A stretch of DNA of 8,983 nt from Rubrivivax sp. (GTDB taxonomy: Bacteria > Pseudomonadota > Gammaproteobacteria > Burkholderiales > Burkholderiaceae), in the NCBI GenBank assembly GCA_004211235.1, contig SEEY01000118.1, positions 1-8,983 on the forward strand. Reading direction: 5' to 3'. Positions 4,248 to 8,983 of this stretch are shown one piece after another. Position numbers and translations under genes: made by a program. The notes below the pieces were generated by a model. The model was not told the origin of the DNA and did no database searches. It was given only the letters and a program-made list of their open reading frames with translations. Position 1 is the stretch's first letter, and every line of letters begins with the position of its first letter.

Positions 4248-6038
4248 ATGCCCCAGTACACCCCGCCTTTGCGTGACATGCAGTTCGTCATGCACGAGCT
4301 GCTGAACGTCGTCGACGAGCTGAAGCTGCTGCCCGGCCACGAGGACATCGACGCCGACATGATCAATGCGGTGCTCGAGGAAGGCGGCAAGTTCGCAGCC
4401 GAGGTCATCGCGCCCATCAATCTCAGCGGCGACGCCGAGGGCTGCACGCTGGACAAGACGACCCACGAGGTGACGGCGCCCAAGGGCTTCAAGGAGGCCT
4501 ACCAGCAGTACGTCGAAGGCGGCTGGCCGGCGCTGTCATGCGACACCCAGTTCGGCGGCCAGGGCCTGCCGCATCTGGTGAACCAGTTCTTCTACGAGAT
4601 GCTGAACTCGGCCAACCAGGCCTGGACGATGTATCCCGGCCTGAGCCACGGCGCGTATGAAGCCCTGCATGCCCATGGCACGCCGGAGCAGCAGGCGCTT
4701 TACCTGCCCAAGCTGACCAGCGGCGAGTGGACCGGCACCATGTGCCTGACCGAGCCGCATTGCGGCACCGACCTCGGCCTGCTGCGCACCAAGGCCGAAC
4801 CGCAGGCCGACGGCACCTACAAGATCACCGGCGCCAAGATCTTCATCTCGGCGGGCGAGCACGACATGGCCGAGAACATCGTCCACCTCGTGCTGGCCCG
4901 GCTTCCGGATGCGCCCGTCGGCTCCAAGGGCATCTCGTTGTTCATCGTGCCGAAGTTCAACGTCAATGCGGACGGCTCGCTCGGCTCGCGCAACGGCATT
5001 TTCTGCGCCGGCCTGGAGCACAAGATGGGCATCCACGGCAATGCCACTGCGCAGATCGTGCTGGAAGACGCCGTCGGCACGCTGGTGGGCCAGCCCAACA
5101 AGGGCCTGGCGGCGATGTTCGTCATGATGAATGCGGCCCGCCTGGGCGTGGGCAACCAGTCCCTCGGCCTGACCGAGGTGGCCTACCAGAACGCCGCCGC
5201 CTACGCGAAGGACCGCCTGCAGATGCGGGCCCTCTCCGGCCCCAAGGCGCCGGACAAGCCGGCCGATCCAATCATCGTGCACCCCGACGTGCGCAAGATG
5301 CTGCTCACCGCCCGCGCCTTCGCCGAAGGTGGCCGCATGTTGCAGGCCTACACCGTGCTGCAGCTGGACAAGGCACTGAAGAGCGATGACGAGGACGAGC
5401 GCAAGGAATGCGACGCCGAAGTCGCGCTGCTGACGCCCATCATCAAGGCCTTCATCACCGACAACGGCTGGCTCGCGACGTCGCACTGCCTGCAGGTGTT
5501 CGGCGGCCACGGCTTCATCCACGAGTGGGGCATGGAGCAGTTCGTGCGCGATGCGCGCATCAACATGATCTACGAGGGCACCAACACCATCCAGTCGCTG
5601 GACCTGCTGGGCCGCAAGGTGCTGGGCAACAACGGCGCGACGCTGAAGAAGTTCGGCAAGAAGATCGCCGCCTTCATCGAGGAGGAGGGCACCAACGAGG
5701 CGATGCAGGAGTTTGTGAACGCGCTGGCCGACCTGGGCGACAAGGTCAACAAGCTGACCCAGGAACTCGGCATGAAGGCCTTCGGCAACCCCGACGAAGT
5801 GGGCGCCGCTGCGGTGGACTATCTACGCGTGGTGGGCCACATGACCTTCGCCTACTTCTTCGCCCAGGCCGCCAAGATCGCACTGGCCAAGAAGGACAGC
5901 GGCGACCCTTTCTACACCGCCAAGCTGGCTACGGCGCGCTTCTACTTCGCCAAGCTGCTGCCCGAGACGGCCAGCCTGATCCGTACCGCGCGCGCCGGCC
6001 TGGCGCCGCTGATGGAAATGGACGAAGCGCTGTTCTGA
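4248..6038 (+). CDS. Acyl-CoA dehydrogenase with C-terminal extension domain (DmdC/AcdA-like), 596 aa
   Basis: FAD enzyme catalysing the first beta-oxidation step, acyl-CoA to trans-2-enoyl-CoA, with electrons passed to ETF. Domains in order: a short family-specific N-terminus (PPLRDMQFVMHELL), the helical N-domain (to about 160), the FAD-binding middle strand domain with MCLTEPHCGTDLGLLRTKA (165-183) and YKITGAKIFISAGEHD, and the C-domain with LQVFGGHGFIHEWGMEQ and the active-site IYEGTNTIQ, where Glu443 is the catalytic base. About 130 further residues after RKVLG match the C-terminal extension (PF12806 type) of ~590-600 residue members, rather than the ~380-residue classical enzymes. Characterised relatives include 3-methylmercaptopropionyl-CoA dehydrogenase DmdC, but most betaproteobacterial members are medium- or long-chain enzymes. 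The operon with a hydroxyacyl-CoA dehydrogenase favours fatty acids as substrate. All key residues are present. Confidence 0.95.
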   Translation: MPQYTPPLRDMQFVMHELLNVVDELKLLPGHEDIDADMINAVLEEGGKFAAEVIAPINLSGDAEGCTLDKTTHEVTAPKGFKEAYQQYVEGGWPALSCDTQFGGQGLPHLVNQFFYEMLNSANQAWTMYPGLSHGAYEALHAHGTPEQQALYLPKLTSGEWTGTMCLTEPHCGTDLGLLRTKAEPQADGTYKITGAKIFISAGEHDMAENIVHLVLARLPDAPVGSKGISLFIVPKFNVNADGSLGSRNGIFCAGLEHKMGIHGNATAQIVLEDAVGTLVGQPNKGLAAMFVMMNAARLGVGNQSLGLTEVAYQNAAAYAKDRLQMRALSGPKAPDKPADPIIVHPDVRKMLLTARAFAEGGRMLQAYTVLQLDKALKSDDEDERKECDAEVALLTPIIKAFITDNGWLATSHCLQVFGGHGFIHEWGMEQFVRDARINMIYEGTNTIQSLDLLGRKVLGNNGATLKKFGKKIAAFIEEEGTNEAMQEFVNALADLGDKVNKLTQELGMKAFGNPDEVGAAAVDYLRVVGHMTFAYFFAQAAKIALAKKDSGDPFYTAKLATARFYFAKLLPETASLIRTARAGLAPLMEMDEALF

Positions 6039-6067
6039 GAGATTCGCCGAGACGACAAGGACGCCCG

Positions 6068-6493
6068 ATGAAATCCCTGTTCGCTGTTGCCCTGCTGTTG
6101 CCCGCGTTTGCCTTTGCGCAGACGACACCCGTGGGCCTGTGGAAGACCATCGACGACGACGGCAAAACCGCGAAGTCGCTGGTCCGCATCAGCGAACAGG
6201 GGGGCACCCTGGTCGGCAGCATAGACAAGCTGCTGGACCCGAAGGACCCCGGCGACGCCAAGTGCGACAAGTGCAGCGACGACCGCAAGGACAAGCCGGT
6301 CATCGGTCTGCAGATCATCCGCGGCGTGAAGGCCGAGGGCGACGGCACGTGGGGCGGTGGCGAGATCCTGGACCCGAACAACGGCAAGACCTACCGCACC
6401 CGCTTGAAGCCGGTGGACGGCGGCAGGAAACTCGAGATGCGCGGCTACATCGGGCCGTTCTATCGCAGCCAGGTGTGGCTGCGCGTGGAGTGA
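6068..6493 (+). CDS. Secreted DUF2147 family protein, 141 aa
   Basis: MKSLFAVALLLPAFAFA is a Sec signal peptide with an AFA-Q cleavage site, so the mature protein (from Gln18, about 124 residues) is periplasmic or exported. The mature part follows the DUF2147 pattern: GLWKTIDDDGKTAKSLVRI, LVGSIDKLLDP, a CDKC pair (Cys66, Cys69), PVIGLQIIRGVK, GTWGGGEILDPNNGKTY, LEMRGYIGPFYRSQVWLR. The family is a small beta-rich domain of unknown function, often found near lipid-metabolism genes in Proteobacteria. The CxxC could form a disulfide in the periplasm. AAGGA (6057-6061) precedes ATG 6068 by 6 bases. It lies 29 bases after the acyl-CoA dehydrogenase and 6 bases before the hydrolase, firmly inside the operon. 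A role in handling hydrophobic ligands outside the cytoplasm is conceivable but unproven. Confidence 0.88.
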   Translation: MKSLFAVALLLPAFAFAQTTPVGLWKTIDDDGKTAKSLVRISEQGGTLVGSIDKLLDPKDPGDAKCDKCSDDRKDKPVIGLQIIRGVKAEGDGTWGGGEILDPNNGKTYRTRLKPVDGGRKLEMRGYIGPFYRSQVWLRVE

Positions 6494-6499
6494 TGCAGC

Positions 6500-7360
6500 A
6501 TGGGTGAACTCGCTGGCCGCGCCTGGCAGGGCTTGACGACCGGCACGCCGGGTGCGCGCTGGTTCTGGCACCGCCAGCTGAAGAAGCCGTTCTTCGGCCG
6601 CTTCATGAAGCCGTGGCGCTGGCCGCAAGGCGTCCCGGACGACGGCTGGGAGCGCCTGAGCTTTCCGAGCGCCAGCCATTCGATGCTGGCCGCGGTGCTG
6701 AAGCGCACGGCCGCCGAGGCACCGCTTGGCGTGGTGGTCTGCGCCCATCCGATGGGTCTCGCCGCCAAGGGCTTCTGGCTGCGCAACGGCCATGCGGATG
6801 CGCTGCTCGACGCGGGCTTCCACGTGCTCGCCTTCGACTACAACGGCTTTGGCGACAGCCCCTGCACCAATTTCGACTGGCCGGCCGACAGCCTGGCCGC
6901 CGGCCTGCAGGCGCGGCAGATTTTTCCCGGCCTGCCGGTGCATGCGCTGTGCGCATCCTTCGGTGCGATGCACATGCTGAATGCCGTCGGTGCGTCGGAC
7001 TTTCCGTTCGACCGCATCGTCGCCGAGGGCTGCGCCTCCAGCCTGCCGGCGTTCTGGAAGCACTACCCCTTCGCCCACGCGGTACTGCGCCTGGGCAGCG
7101 TGTTCACACCTGAAGCCGAGCGCCGGCTGCGGCCGGAACTCACCATCAAGCGGCTGCCCGCCCATGTGCGCCTGCTGCTCGTGCACAGCAGGGGCGACCG
7201 CTGGACACCGATTGACCACGGCGACCGCATGGCCGCCGCGGCGCCGGCCGGCGCGCGCATCGAGCGGCTGACACTCACCACCGCCGACCACACGCACGGC
7301 ATGCGCGACGAACGCAATGTCTACTGGCCGGCCGTGCACGACTTTCTGACTGCGGCCTGA
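6500..7360 (+). CDS. Alpha/beta hydrolase family protein, 286 aa
   Basis: The fold is visible from the strand LGVVVCAHPMG (oxyanion-hole region), the strand GFHVLAFDYNGFGDS, the nucleophile elbow ALCASFGAM with Ser153, the strand VRLLLVHSRGDRWTP with Asp233, and ADHTHG with His264 or His266. Together these give a plausible Ser-Asp-His triad. The elbow reads C-A-S-F-G, so the first Gly of GxSxG is Cys. No signal peptide is present, so it is cytosolic; the basic N-terminus (WHRQLKKPFFGRFMKPWRW) could touch membranes or acyl chains. In a beta-oxidation operon a thioesterase, or an esterase that frees fatty acids, is the likeliest role, but no substrate can be read. ATG 6500 is preceded by GGAG at 6487-6490 inside the end of the DUF2147 gene. 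An earlier ATG at 6493 hits a stop after four codons. The gene ends in a hairpin. Confidence 0.85.
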   Translation: MGELAGRAWQGLTTGTPGARWFWHRQLKKPFFGRFMKPWRWPQGVPDDGWERLSFPSASHSMLAAVLKRTAAEAPLGVVVCAHPMGLAAKGFWLRNGHADALLDAGFHVLAFDYNGFGDSPCTNFDWPADSLAAGLQARQIFPGLPVHALCASFGAMHMLNAVGASDFPFDRIVAEGCASSLPAFWKHYPFAHAVLRLGSVFTPEAERRLRPELTIKRLPAHVRLLLVHSRGDRWTPIDHGDRMAAAAPAGARIERLTLTTADHTHGMRDERNVYWPAVHDFLTAA

Positions 7361-7370
7361 GCCGCAGTCA
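7347..7370 (+). other. Perfect 10-bp hairpin over the hydrolase stop codon
   Basis: TGACTGCGGC (7347-7356) and GCCGCAGTCA (7361-7370) pair perfectly around a CTGA loop that contains the TGA stop (7358-7360). Pyrimidines (CCCCCTTCTC) follow but no T-run, so full intrinsic termination is unlikely. The position between two operon genes fits a partial terminator or an RNA-stability element setting different levels upstream and downstream. Confidence 0.6.
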
Positions 7371-7384
7371 CCCCCTTCTCAGAC

Positions 7385-7390
7385 AGGAGA
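7385..7390 (+). promoter_or_regulatory. Ribosome binding site of the 3-hydroxyacyl-CoA dehydrogenase gene
   Basis: AGGAGA is followed by CCCC and ATG 7395. It is a strong site, free of the preceding hairpin, and confirms MSSSKFQVRKVAVLG as the N-terminus. Confidence 0.75.
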
Positions 7391-7394
7391 CCCC

Positions 7395-8983
7395 ATGAGT
7401 AGTTCCAAGTTCCAAGTCCGAAAGGTGGCCGTGCTGGGCGCCGGCGTGATGGGCGCGCAGATCGCGGCCCACCTCGTCAACTGCAAGGTGCCGGTGGTGC
7501 TGTTCGACCTGCCTGCGAAGGAAGGCCCGAAGAACGGCATCGTCACCAAGGCGGTGGAAGGCCTGAAGAAGCTCAAGCCGGCGCCGCTTGGCGATGCGAC
7601 GGAAGCGGCGCTGATCCAGCAGGCCAACTACGAAGAGCACCTCGAGGTGCTCACCGGCTGCGACCTCGTCATCGAGGCCATCGCGGAGCGCATGGACTGG
7701 AAGCTCGACCTGTACACCAGGATCGCGCCGTTCGTGGCACCGCACGCCATCGTCGCGTCCAACACCTCGGGCCTGTCGATCACCAAGCTCAGCGAAGTGC
7801 TGCCCGAGGAAATCAAGCCGCGCTTCTGCGGCATCCACTTCTTCAACCCGCCGCGCTACATGGCGCTGGTCGAGCTGATCAACACGCCGACCACTCAAGC
7901 CGACATCCTCGACCAGCTCGAAGCCTTCGTCACCACGTCGCTGGGCAAGAGCGTCGTGCGCGCCCACGACACGCCCAACTTCGTCGCCAACCGCGTCGGC
8001 ATCGCCGGCATGATGGCCACGATGATCGAGGCCGAGAAGTTCGGCCTCAGCGTTGATGTCGTCGACGACCTGACCGGCAAGAAGCTGGGCCGTGCGTCGA
8101 GCGGCACCTTCCGCACCGCGGACGTCGTCGGCCTGGACACCATGGCCCACGTCGTCAAGACGATGCAGGACAACCTCAAGGACGACCCGTTCTACAGCAC
8201 CTACGCCACGCCCAAGGTGCTGGCCGGGCTGATCGAGAAGGGTGCCCTGGGCCAGAAGACCGGCGCCGGTTTCTACAAGAAGGTCGGCAAGGACATCCAG
8301 CGCCTCGACTTCGCGACGGGTGAGTACGTGGCCGGCGGCAAGAAGGCCGACGAGATCGTCGCCCGCATGCTCAAGAAGCAGCCCGCCGACCGCCTCAAGC
8401 TGCTGCGCGAAAGCAGCAACCCGCAGGCCCAGTTCCTGTGGGCCATCCTGCGCGACAGCTTCCACTACGCCGCCGTTCACCTGGACACCGTGGCCGACAC
8501 GGCGCGCGAGATCGATTTTGCGATGCGCTGGGGTTTCGGCACCACGCAAGGCCCGTTCGAGCTGTGGCAGGCCGCCGGCTGGAAGCAGGTGGCCGAATGG
8601 ATCTCGGCCGACATCGCCGAAGGCAAGACGCTCTCGAATGCGCCGCTGCCGGCCTGGGTCACCGACGGCCCGGTGGCCGAAGCCGGCGGCGTGCACACGC
8701 CGCAAGGCTCGTGGAGCGCCGCTGAGAGCAAGTTCAAGCCGCGCAGCGAGCTGCCGGTCTACGCCCGCCAGGCGTTCCGCGAGAGCCTGCTGGGCACCGG
8801 CGCGGCCGACCCGCTGAAGTCGGGCACCGAGCTGTTCAGGAACGATGAAGTGCGCGTGTGGACGCTGGACGGCAAGGTCGTCATCGCCTCCATCACCGCC
8901 AAGCTGCACCTGATCAGCCCGGCCGTCACCGAAGGGCTGTTGAAGGCCGTCGAGATCGCCGAGGCGGACTATCAGGGCCTGGT
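7395..8983 (+). CDS. 3-hydroxyacyl-CoA dehydrogenase (FadN/FadB-like, probably bifunctional), 3' truncated
   Basis: The visible 529 residues begin directly with the NAD-binding Rossmann fold KVAVLGAGVMGAQIA (Gly15-x-Gly17-x-x-Gly20). The dehydrogenase dyad is His148 in IHFFNPPRY with Glu160 in ALVELI, 12 residues apart as in known enzymes. Asn199 in NFVANRVG completes the site. The 3HCDH C-terminal domain follows (GKKLGRASSGTFRTADVVGLD, then GQKTGAGFYKK), with a second such domain (ILRDSFHYAAVHL, FAMRWGFGTTQGPFELW). The last residues, WTLDGKVVIASI, look like the start of a crotonase (enoyl-CoA hydratase) domain. Dehydrogenase first and hydratase last is the order in Bacillus FadN-type ~800-residue proteins, the reverse of E. 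coli FadB. It would oxidise (S)-3-hydroxyacyl-CoA with NAD+, feeding a thiolase expected downstream. The gene continues past the right edge. Confidence 0.95.
   Translation, partial: MSSSKFQVRKVAVLGAGVMGAQIAAHLVNCKVPVVLFDLPAKEGPKNGIVTKAVEGLKKLKPAPLGDATEAALIQQANYEEHLEVLTGCDLVIEAIAERMDWKLDLYTRIAPFVAPHAIVASNTSGLSITKLSEVLPEEIKPRFCGIHFFNPPRYMALVELINTPTTQADILDQLEAFVTTSLGKSVVRAHDTPNFVANRVGIAGMMATMIEAEKFGLSVDVVDDLTGKKLGRASSGTFRTADVVGLDTMAHVVKTMQDNLKDDPFYSTYATPKVLAGLIEKGALGQKTGAGFYKKVGKDIQRLDFATGEYVAGGKKADEIVARMLKKQPADRLKLLRESSNPQAQFLWAILRDSFHYAAVHLDTVADTAREIDFAMRWGFGTTQGPFELWQAAGWKQVAEWISADIAEGKTLSNAPLPAWVTDGPVAEAGGVHTPQGSWSAAESKFKPRSELPVYARQAFRESLLGTGAADPLKSGTELFRNDEVRVWTLDGKVVIASITAKLHLISPAVTEGLLKAVEIAEADYQGL

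Noticed and set aside
7368..8909. Long antisense open frame opposite the 3-hydroxyacyl-CoA dehydrogenase gene
   Set aside because: A shadow of GC-rich codon bias on the coding strand; it has no recognisable domain, whereas the sense frame has all catalytic motifs.

Overview
The window is high-GC DNA with Shine-Dalgarno-led genes. Gene content is typical of a betaproteobacterium of the order Burkholderiales, in the Rubrivivax/Leptothrix/Roseateles direction. That placement is inferred from protein character and codon use, not from a marker gene. I see no rRNA, tRNA, CRISPR array or recognisable insertion sequence.

Region 1 (1-1139, + strand): the C-terminal part of a short-chain dehydrogenase, resembling the reductase half of two-domain bacterial fatty acyl-CoA reductases. 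It is followed by a GNAT acetyltransferase gene that looks broken: an ATC codon stands where the start is expected, and there is a frameshift inside a GC-dinucleotide run.

Region 2 (1136-3107, - strand): an HNH endonuclease with a TTG start, a glycine-zipper outer-membrane lipoprotein, a 91-residue protein with a ribbon-helix-helix-like C-terminus, and a 161-residue protein of unknown function. The last two overlap by ATGA.

Region 3 (3108-3477): a 370-base gap. Bases 3116-3284 form one long imperfect inverted repeat that folds as a rod of more than 50 base pairs. Its base reaches into the Shine-Dalgarno of the HNH gene. This is the least explained element in the window. The right end of the gap holds a palindrome that is probably the operator of the next gene.

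Region 4 (3478-8983, + strand): a compact fatty-acid beta-oxidation operon: TetR regulator, 596-residue acyl-CoA dehydrogenase with a C-terminal extension, secreted DUF2147 protein, alpha/beta hydrolase, and a 3-hydroxyacyl-CoA dehydrogenase running off the right edge. Gaps are 6-35 bases, and the acyl-CoA dehydrogenase, DUF2147, hydrolase and hydroxyacyl-CoA dehydrogenase genes each have a ribosome binding site. The dehydrogenase makes trans-2-enoyl-CoA. The last protein, by its family, should hydrate it (domain beyond the window) and oxidise the 3-hydroxyacyl-CoA. A thiolase gene is expected next. The TetR protein probably represses the operon until an acyl-CoA ligand appears.
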